Source: Mimachlamys varia (taxonomy: Eukaryota; Mollusca; Bivalvia; Pectinida; Pectinidae). From it: a stretch of 64,000 nucleotides of DNA. Within the stretch, counting starts at the first letter, position 1. Each line of letters opens with the position of its first letter. The stretch is from positions 9,482,001 through 9,546,000 of the forward strand of contig OX392527.1 of NCBI GenBank assembly GCA_947623455.1, given 5' to 3'. A model generated the notes under the pieces. The model was not told where the DNA came from. It ran no database searches and saw only the letters and a program-made list of their open reading frames with translations. The translations under genes and the position numbers were made by a program. Below are positions 54,652 to 64,000 of the stretch, piece after piece.

Positions 54652-57600
54652 GCATGTTAAACCTTTGATGGAGGGTGTAGATAGAAAACGGGGAGTACTG
54701 GGCTGGCGTGTTAAACCTTTGATGGCGGGTGTAGATAGAAAACAGGGAGAGTACTGGGCTGGCGTGTAAACCTTTGATGGAGGGTGTAGATAGAAAACGG
54801 GGAGTACTGGGCTGGCGTGTTAAACCTTTGATGGAGGGTGTAGATAGAAAACGGGGAGTACTGGGCTGGCGTGTTAAACCTTTGATGGAGGGTGTAGATA
54901 GAAAACAGGGAGAGTACTGGGCTGGCGTGTAAACCTTTGATGGAGGGTGTAGATAGAAAACGGGGAGTACTGGGCTGGCGTGTTAAACCTTTGATGGAGG
55001 GTGTAGATAGAAAACAGGGAGAGTACTGGGCTGGCGTGTAAACCTTTGATGGAGGGAGTAGATAGAAAACAGGGAGTACTGGGCTGTCCTGTTAAACCTT
55101 TGATGGAGGGTGTAGATAGAAAACGGGGAGTACTTGGCTGGTTTGTTAAACCTTTGATGGAGGGTGTAGATAGAAAACAGGGAGTACTGGGCTGGCGTGT
55201 TAAACCTTTGATGGAGGGTGTAGATAGAAAACGGGGAGTACTGGGCTGTCGTGTAAACCTTTGATGGAGGGTGTAGATAGAAAACAGGGAGTACTGGGCT
55301 GGCGTGTAAACCTTTGATGGAGGGTGTAGATAGAAAACAGGGAGTACTGGGCTGGCGTGTAAACCTTTGATGGAGGGTGAAGATAGAAAACGGGGAGTAC
55401 TGGGCTGGCATGTTAAACCTTTGATGGAGGGTGTAGATAGAAAACGGGGAGTACTGGGCTGGCGTGTTAAACCTTTGATGGAGGGTGTAGATAGAAAACG
55501 GGGAGTACTGGGCTGGCGTGTTAAACCTTTGATGGAGGGTGTAGATAGAAAACAGGGAGAGTACTGGGCTGGCGTGTTAAACCTTTGATGGAGGGTGTAG
55601 ATAGAAAACAGGGAGTACTGGGCTGGCGTGTTAAACCTTTGATGGAGGGTGTAGATAGAAAACGGGGAGTACTTGGCTGGTTTGTTAAACCTTTGATGGA
55701 GGGTGTAGATAGAAAACAGGGAGAGTACTGGGCTGGCGTGTTAAACCTTTGATGGAGGGTGTAGATAGAAAACGGGGAGTACTGGGCTGGCGTGTTAAAC
55801 CTTTGATGGAGGGTGTAGATAGAAAACGGGGAGTACTGGGCTGGCGTGTAAACCTTTGATGGAGGGTGTAGATAGAAAACAGGGAGTACTGGGCTGGCAT
55901 GTTAAACCTTTGATGGAGGGTGTAGATAGAAAACAGGGAGTACTGGGCTGGCGTGTTAAACCTTTGATGGAGGGTGTAGATAGAAAACGGGGAGTACTGG
56001 GCTGGCGTGTTAAACCTTTGATGGCGGGTGTAGATAGAAAACAGGGAGAGTACTGGGCTGGCGTGTAAACCTTTGATGGAGGGTGTAGATAGAAAACGGG
56101 GAGTACTTGGCTGGTTTGTTAAACCTTTGATGGAGGGTGTAGATAGAAAACGGGGAGTACTGGGCTGGCGTGTTAAACCTTTGATGGAGGGTGTAGATAG
56201 AAAACGGGGAGTACTGGGCTGGCGTGTTAAACCTTTGATGGAGGGTGTAGATAGAAAACAGGGAGAGTACTGGGCTGGCGTGTAAACCTTTGATGGAGGG
56301 TGTAGATAGAAAACGGGGAGTACTGGGCTGGCGTGTTAAACCTTTGATGGAGGGTGTAGATAGAAAACAGGGAGAGTACTGGGCTGGCGTGTAAACCTTT
56401 GATGGAGGGAGTAGATAGAAAACAGGGAGTACTGGGCTGTCCTGTTAAACCTTTGATGGAGGGTGTAGATAGAAAACGGGGAGTACTTGGCTGGTTTGTT
56501 AAATCTTTGATGGAGGGTGTAGATAGAAAACAGGGAGTACTGGGCTGGCGTGTTAAACCTTTGATGGAGGGTGTAGATAGAAAACGGGGAGTACTGGGCT
56601 GGCGTGTAAACCTTTGATGGAGGGTGTAGATAGAAAACAGGGAGTACTGGGCTGGCGTGTAAACCTTTGATGGAGGGTGAAGATAGAAAACGGGGAGTAC
56701 TGGGCTGGCATGTTAAACCTTTGATGGAGGGTGTAGATAGAAAACGGGGAGTACTGGGCTGGCGTGTTAAACCTTTGATGGAGGGTGTAGATAGAAAACG
56801 GGGAGTACTGGGCTGGCGTGTTAAACCTTTGATGGAGGGTGTAGATAGAAAACAGGGAGAGTACTGGGCTGGCGTGTTAAACCTTTGATGGAGGGTGTAG
56901 ATAGAAAACAGGGAGTACTGGGCTGGCGTGTTAAACCTTTGATGGAGGGTGTAGATAGAAAACGGGGAGTACTTGGCTGGTTTGTTAAACCTTTGATGGA
57001 GGGTGTAGATAGAAAACAGGGAGAGTACTGGGCTGGCGTGTTAAACCTTTGATGGAGGGTGTAGATAGAAAACGGGGAGTACTGGGCTGGCGTGTTAAAC
57101 CTTTGATGGAGGGTGTAGATAGAAAACGGGGAGTACTGGGCTGGCGTGTAAACCTTTGATGGAGGGTGTAGATAGAAAACAGGGAGCACTGGGCTGGCGT
57201 GTAAACCTTTGATGGAGGGTGAAGATAGAAAACGGGGAGTACTGGGCTGGCATGTTAAACCTTTGATGGAGGGTGTAGATAGAAAACGGGGAGTACTGGG
57301 CTGGCGTGTTAAACCTTTGATGGAGGGTGTAGATAGAAAACGGGGAGTACTGGGCTGGCGTGTTAAACCTTTGATGGAGGGTGTAGATAGAAAACAGGGA
57401 GAGTACTGGGCTGGCGTGTTAAACCTTTGATGGAGGGTGTAGATAGAAAACAGGGAGTACTGGGCTGGCGTGTTAAACCTTTGATGGAGGGTGTAGATAG
57501 AAAACGGGGAGTACTGGGCTGGCGTGTTAAACCTTTGATGGAGGGAGTAGATAGAAAACAGGGAGTACTGGGCTGGCGTGTTAAACCTTTGATGGAGGGT

Positions 57601-57860
57601 GTAGATAGAAAACGGGGAGTACTGGGCTGGCGTGTAAACCTTTGATGGAGGGAGTAGATAGAAAACAGGGAGAGTACTGGGCTGGCGTGTAAAACCTTTG
57701 ATGGAGGGTGTACAAAAATGTAGATAGAAAACAGGGAGTACTGGGCTGGCGTGTTAAACCTTTGATGGAGGGTGTAGATAGAAAACGGGGAGTACTGGGC
57801 TGGCGTGTTAAACCTTTGATGGAGGGTGTAGATAGAAAATGGGGAGTACTGGGCTATCAA
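54631..57860. repeat. 3.2-kb, 54-bp minisatellite
   Basis: About 60 copies of cctttgatggagggtgtaga plus tagaaaacggggagtactgg plus gctggcgtgttaaa. One-base (gtgtaaacc) and two-base (acagggagagtac) length variants shift the frame between units, giving many short open frames. Variant order shows large internal duplications, for example 55,046 versus 56,399 and 55,367 versus 56,667 versus 57,209. Confidence 0.97.
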
Positions 57861-57867
57861 TAGCAAC

Positions 57868-58022
57868 TTTCATCTAGACAATGGACAGAGATAACACATC
57901 TAGACAATGGACAGAGATAACACATCTAGACAATGGACAGAGATAACACATCTAGACAATGGACAGAGATAACACATCTAGACAATGGACAAAGATAACA
58001 CATCTAGACAATGGACAGATAA
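57868..58022. repeat. 26-bp array, six copies
   Basis: ctagacaatggacagagata plus acacat in tandem, immediately after the end of the 54-bp array. Confidence 0.93.
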
Positions 58023-60115
58023 ACAAGTGGAATGCTAATTATCTCAGATGTTTTATTTCTGAAAAGGAATCATACTTCATAATCTTTTACAATAAAATAT
58101 CACCGACAGTAAAGGTTTCAATAATACGGCCAGGATATACATGTATAACATACTAAACATTTGTGTGTGTTTAGTTCAATACCTCTGTACGTTGACCAAT
58201 GGACCCACTCAATCCTGGCCAAGTATTTGTTATGAGAACAATCAATATCTGGGTCAATCAGACAGCTATCAAACATTGTTGGTTACAAATGTATTTGATT
58301 TTTCATTTTTTTTCCAAAATAAAAAAAACAATATTTCATACACATTCATTGCTATGTACTTGAGAATATGACCAATATTTTGATCAAACTGTGGCCCATA
58401 TAAGATTCTCCATTACAATTTAAATGATATTGTAATGCAAGCATTGTTGCATATAGAATGAACTGTCTGTACATGTGCTGATATTAACCTAAAGGCTAGA
58501 TAGGCCCGAGAACATTCCCCTGCTAAAAGGCTTTATTTTCACAGTTTAGCACTAAATCTTAAAGAAATATGACCCCTTGACCTTGAATAATTGGCACATA
58601 CTATAGCACATGGATCAATTTAATCATTCTGTCGGCAACTTTGTAGAATTTCATGCCAGCTAGCCAATAAGTATCATTTAGAACCCCTCAGAATAGTCAA
58701 CTTTGACCCATGACCATGATGGTTCAATGAAACTTAAATAAGAACTTTGTACCAGTAAGCTATTGGACAAATGTCAGAACAAGTTTTTTTGTGTGTCTAA
58801 AGGTTCAAATATTGCACAAAAATATTGCAAGGCATCTCTACCAGCCACAGTTAGGTTTTGTTTTTATTTCAATCTGGATAGACCAGTAAATATATAATTA
58901 AAACCATCAGATTGCTGCTTCATTGCAACAAGTTTTCAGAGAAACAATGGCAATGATTACAATAGCTCACTTGGTCCTTAATTAGAGCCAGGTGAGCTAA
59001 ATGTCAGGGCTGAATTTGTTCTCCTTTTCACAACGAATGTAATTATAACAGTATCGTTAGAAGAAATGTTATTCAGATTTGTTTTGAAATCCTCTCAATT
59101 GTTCTCATGTTATTGTTGTTGTTATTCACCACATTCTGACCATAGACTGTGAATGATACTACACTCCAACTACTGACTAGATAAGATTGCCCCATCCCAT
59201 CCCGCCCCGCCCTGCCCCAGACCACAGACTAACATATCCTCCCAACAAATACCCAAACATCTCCTCACCACTGAACTACATCTTCCCAGGATCATTTAAA
59301 AGTAACACATCATCAAATCATTTTAAAATCTGGTGACCAAGAGCTTATTTATAGAAACACCAACTTCTGGTAACCATTTCAACCACAACCCTTTTACTGA
59401 TACTTGTTACTTCTAAAGGATCAGAAGAATATAGCATGCTGTTTGACTCTCTGCAACTTGAAGTAATTCATGACTTTGATTTTCTTATTAAGTATTGTTA
59501 AACAATAGAAATACTGTATTTAATTTTGTCATTAAACAATTTTACCGTTGTATTTCTCTCCACTACATTGTAAAACAACTGATTTTGTTTTCTGACCAGC
59601 AGACAACTTAACATTGTTCAGTGTTTATTCTGCAAAGGAGCACGGTTATCTGTTATATACAGCTACACCCAGCACCAATCTGTACACTCGGACTGTACAT
59701 ATACTGTATCTAGTTCTCCAGACAGCAGTAGCTGTATACATTCTGTACTATACAGTATCTCTACCCTATATACAGTGTAAGTAGACATACATGTATTTCA
59801 AGTGTAAATGATATTTTACATCAAGCATCAATTGATTACATATATACAACTCTTACAGTGACTCAATAAGTACTTTTATGGCTAGTACAGAAAAAGTCTA
59901 AATCCTACTCTCAATCTTTCATTTAACTGATCATATATACAAATCAAAACATTATACAAGTTGTATTTACAAAATAGTAATGAATATATTGACAAGTCAT
60001 AATATACATCAACATAAAACAGTAAGTAGCATAGATCAATACTAATCATATTAATACTGATCAAATGATGGATTTCACAGACAAAAATACAATTTTTACA
60101 AAATAAAAACCCAGC
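58023..60115. other. Non-coding stretch with one interspersed repeat
   Basis: 58,490-59,005 reads like the mollusc 'gccag...aggtgagcta' family (gaccccttgaccttgaataa, caactttgtagaatttcatg, then agagccaggtgagctaaatg). 59,205-59,222 is a short ccc-rich tract. No exon was recognised; frames at 57,959-58,371 are incidental. Confidence 0.45.
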
Positions 60116-60127
60116 ATATACTGGTAC

Positions 60128-61072
60128 TGTATAAGGTTAAACCACAACACCAGTACACCTGTACTGTGTTGGGTCACACCACACTACCAGTACACCTTTA
60201 CTATGCAAGGTCACACCATACTACCAGTACACCTGTACTGTGTTGGGTCACACCACACTACCAGTACACCTTTACTGTGCAAGGTCACACCATACTACCA
60301 GTACACCTTTACTATGCAAGGTCACACCATACTACCAGTACACCTGTACTGTGTTGGGTCACACCACACTACCAGTACACCTTTACTGTGTTGGGTCACA
60401 CCATACTACCAGTACACCTGTATTGTGTTGGGTCACACCATACTACCAGTACACCTGTACTGTGTTGGGTCACACCATACTACCAGTACACCTGTACTGT
60501 GTTGGGTCACACCATACTACCAGTACACCTGTACTGTGTTGGGTCACACCATACTACCAGTACACCTGTATTGTGTTGGGTCACACCATACTACCAGTAC
60601 ACCTGTATTGTGTTGGGTCACACCATACTACCAGTACACCTGTATTGTGTTGGGTCACACCATACTACCAGTACACCTGTACTGTGTTGGGTCACACCAT
60701 ACTACCAGTACATGTGACCTGTATTGGATCAAAACACAACACCAGTACATGTGTACTCTGTAAGGTAAAACTACAACACAAGAACATGTGTACTGTATAA
60801 GGCTAAACCACAACACCAGCACATGTGTACCGTGTAGGGCCAAACCACAACTGTGTAGAGTCATACCACAACACCAGTACATGTGCACTGTATAGGGTCA
60901 AACCCCAACACCAGTACATTTGTACTGTGTAGGGTCAAACCAAAACACCATTACATGTGTACTGTGTAAGGTCAAACCACAACACCATTACATGTGTACT
61001 GTGTAAGGTCAAACCACAACACCAGTACATGTGTACTGTATAGTGTCAAACCACAACTCCAGTTCATGAACA
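60128..61072. repeat. 37-bp minisatellite grading into diverged units
   Basis: About 16 clean copies of ccagtacacctgtactgtgt plus tgggtcacaccatacta up to about 60,710. After that come diverged units (ccagtacatgtgtactgtgt, aaggtcaaaccacaaca) to about 61,070. As 37 = 3x12+1, all plus frames stay open in turn; the three overlapping ~185-codon frames are artefacts. Confidence 0.95.
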
Positions 61073-61079
61073 CATGTGT

Positions 61080-61739
61080 ACAGTAATTTTAAAGGCTATG
61101 AAGACAGAGATTCTAATCATAAACTGCTATACAAATCTTAAATTAAACACATATTTACAAAAAGAAAATCTGAATAAGTAGGTTGATTTCACATTCATTA
61201 ATCTACTTACTACAACAAATGTATTTGGTATCACAGACACATTCACTATCATGTCACAACTTAAGTACATTTATCACAAAATCATACACCTTGGAACATC
61301 ATTGGGCAAGAAGTGTAATCTTGAAACGTAGACATTGGACTCAAACATGTGATACATTCCAAACATGGCTTTGTGTGAATGTCTGGTGTATACAATGCTT
61401 TAATCAGGTGTCCCAAACACCAACTTAAATCTGAATTATTAGTGGGTATATCTGTATCAGCTTTGCTGGTTTTGCAGTTTCTGTACACTAAAAGATTGTC
61501 ATTGAGAAAATATTCTTTAACATATCTCATGAAGTGACGTCTGAATGCCTTAATGTACCCACCTCGGTTGACAGCGGTTCTACAGTGGAGCCCATCAGTA
61601 CACTAGTTCTGCACTAAGAGACTGGACTAGACCGATGACTATTGTATCCCACAGAGATCACACAGTGGTGATCTCTCGTACGAATCCCCACAACTGTGTT
61701 CTAATTTCTCATTGGTCAACATAGACTACTTGACATGAA
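61080..61739 (-). other. Probable 3' untranslated region of the minus-strand gene ending at 61,740
   Basis: It follows the stop codon of the exon at 61,740-62,044 on the minus strand and has no conserved frame. The assignment is by position only. Confidence 0.4.
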
Positions 61740-62044
61740 TCAGAGATCAAGCTTGTCCTCGTCAGACACTAGGTCTGATGGTAGGAGTCCCTGGGAACTG
61801 CTGGCACTGCCAAAGCTGGATACCTCGGTACTACTACTGGAGGCTACGGGGAGGGACAGGCTGTTGGTCACGTGGAGGGGGGTGTATCCATCACTGTCTG
61901 CGTTCACCTCGTTAGCACTCCTACTCAGTCCTTTAATGTAAGTCACCCTTCGGTCATCCTCGTAGTCCCTAACACGACCCACTTCTAGCTGACTTGAAGC
62001 ACTCGACGGTGTGCATTCGTCCCCACTTTCTTCGTCCTGGCTCC
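61740..62044 (-). CDS. Last coding exon of an unidentified gene (partial)
   Basis: On the minus strand an acceptor (gttctctag, ending 62,045) leads into an open frame with phase remainder GG. The frame reads SQDEESGDECTPSS ... LEVGRVRDYEDDRRVTYIKG ... DSDGYTPLHVTN ... SSTEVSSFGS, then LVSDEDKLDL and TGA at 61,742-61,740. It is about 101 residues, acidic and Ser-rich with no membrane segment, like the cytosolic tail of a receptor or transporter. Codon choice and the absence of repeats set it apart from the surrounding sequence. I do not recognise the family. Preceding exons must lie to the right; none was found up to 64,000. Confidence 0.55.
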
Positions 62045-62560
62045 CTAGAGAACAAACAAAAGCTCATGTCAATACTAACAGGATTAACTGTATCCTCAGT
62101 CTCTGGAAGTTTCTAGCCCAGATATTACCTCCATGATTACCAGTATATAATGACAAACACTCCGATAGTATTTTATCATATACACAGTGTACAGTCTAAA
62201 ACAGTGACATTTGAGTAATTTTGTGTGTTGTATCAAATATCTCATTTGACATTAATAGTGACTTGTTTCCTAGAAGTAGAACTCTGACTACTGACCGTGC
62301 TGGTCTGACAGGTGATATTACTGGTTACACATGCTCAGTTATAGAGACCTTTGTAACAGCCAATAGATCAGAATCCATTTTGGTGTATTTTCAACATCAT
62401 GTGCTCTAACAGTATTTTGTCAAGGTATAAAACAACCAGACAGAGTTGTAAGACAACAATCATGCTGATAAACAGAAAAGATACCTTACATGTAAGTCAA
62501 AAGCTCTTTATGTCGGTCAAAAGCTCTTCTTTTTTTTGTTTTTATGCCTACCAATTTTAA
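62045..62560. other. Intron or flank, no feature recognised
   Basis: Non-coding A/T-rich sequence upstream (minus sense) of the last exon, including a T-run near 62,530. Nothing else supported. Confidence 0.4.
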
Positions 62561-62562
62561 AC

Positions 62563-62745
62563 AAGAGGCCCAAGGGCCTTAACGGTCATCTGACTACCAA
62601 TTGTGATACCATTATGGAATTAGTTTAAACAATATTTTATTTCCATCAGTGTACATGTATATTACATATATAGAAATTATACAAATAGTGAGGATTGGAA
62701 AACAAGCTAATAGCTTATATAAATTCCTCTCCTCTAGGAATTAGT
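62563..62745 (+). repeat. Head of the 'acaagaggcccaagggcc' interspersed repeat
   Basis: aacaagaggcccaagggcct then taacggtcatctgac is the cleanest copy in the window of the head shared with 43,026, 3,638 and 1. It leads directly into the ~147-bp tandem modules. Confidence 0.65.
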
Positions 62746-62779
62746 AATACAATCATGTAACAAAATGCCACACAAATGT

Positions 62780-64000
62780 GGTTTTCAAGATGGTGATGAT
62801 CATGGATTTCTTCGGAACAGTGCGAAAAATAACATTTGGTCAGAATCATTTTAGGCAAGTTTCAGATCATGGAAAGTGTTAGATGTGGATGCAAAATGGG
62901 GGCTGTTGCAGCCATCTTGGATCTCTGACGGACTGGAGAAATAACAACATTTGGTTGGGACTATCTGGGGATCATTTTTCTATGAAAAGTTTTAAATGTG
63001 TATTCAAAATGGGGGCTGTGGCAGCCATCTTGGATGTCTGACGGAACTTGAGAAGAAGTTTGAAATGTGTTTTTCAAGATGGCGGCTCTGAAGGCCATCT
63101 TGGATTTCCGACCAACCTGAAAAATAACAACACTTGGTCAGGACAATCTCAGAATCACTTCAGCCAAGTTTTAGCTTAATCCCACAGGTAGAACTTGAGA
63201 AGAAGTTGGAAATGTGTTTTGTAAGATGGCGGCCATGGCGGCCATCTTGGATTTCGAACCGACCGAAAAGTAACAACTCATGATCAGGACCATCTCAGGA
63301 TAATTTCAGCCAAGTTTCAGCTTAATCCCACAGGTGAAACTTGAGAGAAATTTGGAAATGTGTTTTTCAAGATGGCGGCTCTGGCGGCCATCTTGGATTT
63401 TGGACCAACCCAAAAAATAACAACACTTGGTCAGGACCATCTCAGGATCATTTCAGCCAAGTTTCATCTTAATCCCACTGGTAGAACTTGAGAAGAAGTT
63501 GAAAATGTGTTTTTCAAGATGGCGGCTCTGGCGGCCATCTTGGATTTCGGACCGACCCGAAAAATAACAACACTTGGTCAGGACTATCTCAGGATCATTT
63601 CAGCCAAGTTTCAGCTTAATCCCAGTGGTAGAACTTAAGAAGAAGTTTAAAATAGGTGTTGTTCAGGAAAACAGTGATTGCGCAATCATGTCACAAAATG
63701 GCCGCCATGGCACAAATGTCGAGAGTTTTTCAGACCCGAAAAATAACAACATTTTATGGGCTGCCCTTCCTGAACATCCCTACCAATTTTCAGCTCACAG
63801 GTACCAGTGGAACTGTAGAAGAAGTTTAATATGTGTTTTTCAAGATGTCGGCTATGGCGGCCATCTTGGATTTCGGACCGACCCGAAAAATAACAACACT
63901 TGGTCAGGACCATCTCAGGATCATTTCAGCTAAGTTTCAGCTTATTCCCATTGGTAGAACTTGAGAAGAAGTTTGAAATGTGAAAAGTTTACGGACGGCG
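62780..64000. repeat. ~147-bp tandem repeat with inverted YY1-like motifs, continues past the window
   Basis: cttgagaagaag-type anchors lie at 63,047, 63,194, 63,340, 63,487, 63,634, 63,813 and 63,960, a 146-147-bp spacing except one 179-bp interval. Each unit holds caagatggcggc ... gccatcttgg, then gaccgacccgaaaaataaca, acacttggtcaggaccatct and cagccaagtttcagcttaat. Earlier diverged units start at about 62,780. The open frame 63,574-63,933 is incidental. Confidence 0.93.

Noticed and set aside
54983..57866. Many 70-167-codon frames on both strands
   Set aside because: All are readings of the 54-bp minisatellite.
60166..60800. Three overlapping ~185-codon frames
   Set aside because: The 37-bp array keeps all plus frames open; the translations are the same repeat in rotation.
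63574..63933. 119-codon plus-strand frame
   Set aside because: It lies wholly in the ~147-bp interspersed tandem repeat.

Overview
This is a nuclear genomic window from a metazoan, most likely a bivalve mollusc. The genes have GT-AG introns and animal-specific orthologs. Dispersed repeats of the 'acaagaggcccaagggcc ... ggtcacctga' type, familiar from scallop and oyster genomes, recur, as do a tRNA-derived SINE and intronless nicotinic-receptor-like and TRIM-like genes. The mollusc assignment and any finer placement are inference.

Layout, left to right. (1) 1-16.6 kb holds three conserved housekeeping or cilia genes. These are the first three coding exons of a TELO2 ortholog (minus strand, running off the left edge), a complete three-exon DNAL4 (plus strand, head-to-head with TELO2 across 234 bp), and a complete six-exon PSMD10/gankyrin (minus strand, convergent with DNAL4). 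Their introns and the DNAL4/PSMD10 gap carry minisatellites of 30, 45, 23 and 65 bp. The 65-bp array is a tandem copy of the PSMD10 exon-4 splice acceptor. (2) 17.2-20.6 kb is one long intronless reading frame for a four-pass membrane protein of the CD20-like/ENTREP(FAM189) type. It has a PPxY motif and a C-terminal coding minisatellite of about 21 units of 11 residues, and it is head-to-head with PSMD10. (3) 20.6-28.4 kb is repeat territory: ~165-bp periodic repeats interrupted by a SINE with an 11-bp target duplication, a 258-bp near-perfect palindromic MITE with an 8-bp target duplication, and a 2.2-kb array of 43-bp units with higher-order structure. (4) 28.4-33.9 kb is an apparently intact LINE on the minus strand. 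ORF1 and ORF2 lie in one frame, separated by a single TAG. (5) 34-49.5 kb contains further minisatellites (36, 26, 35 and 28 bp), a decayed reverse-transcriptase relic, a 5'-truncated TRIM-type coiled-coil/beta-propeller frame and several small inverted-repeat elements. (6) 49.5-54.1 kb holds an intronless Cys-loop (nicotinic-like) channel subunit and a single-exon membrane protein with a death-domain-like ectodomain, both on the minus strand. (7) 54.2-64 kb is arrays of 39, 54, 26 and 37 bp, the last coding exon of an unidentified minus-strand gene, and a ~147-bp tandem repeat in which every unit carries an inverted pair of YY1-like motifs.

The genes do not form a pathway. The unifying theme is tandem repetition: by eye about 19 kb (about 30 %) is short-unit array sequence, touching introns, a splice junction, a coding region and the 3' flank of a receptor gene. 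Most of the many long open frames inside these arrays are by-products of unit length and were not annotated as genes. All identifications are from reading the sequence; no database search was run.
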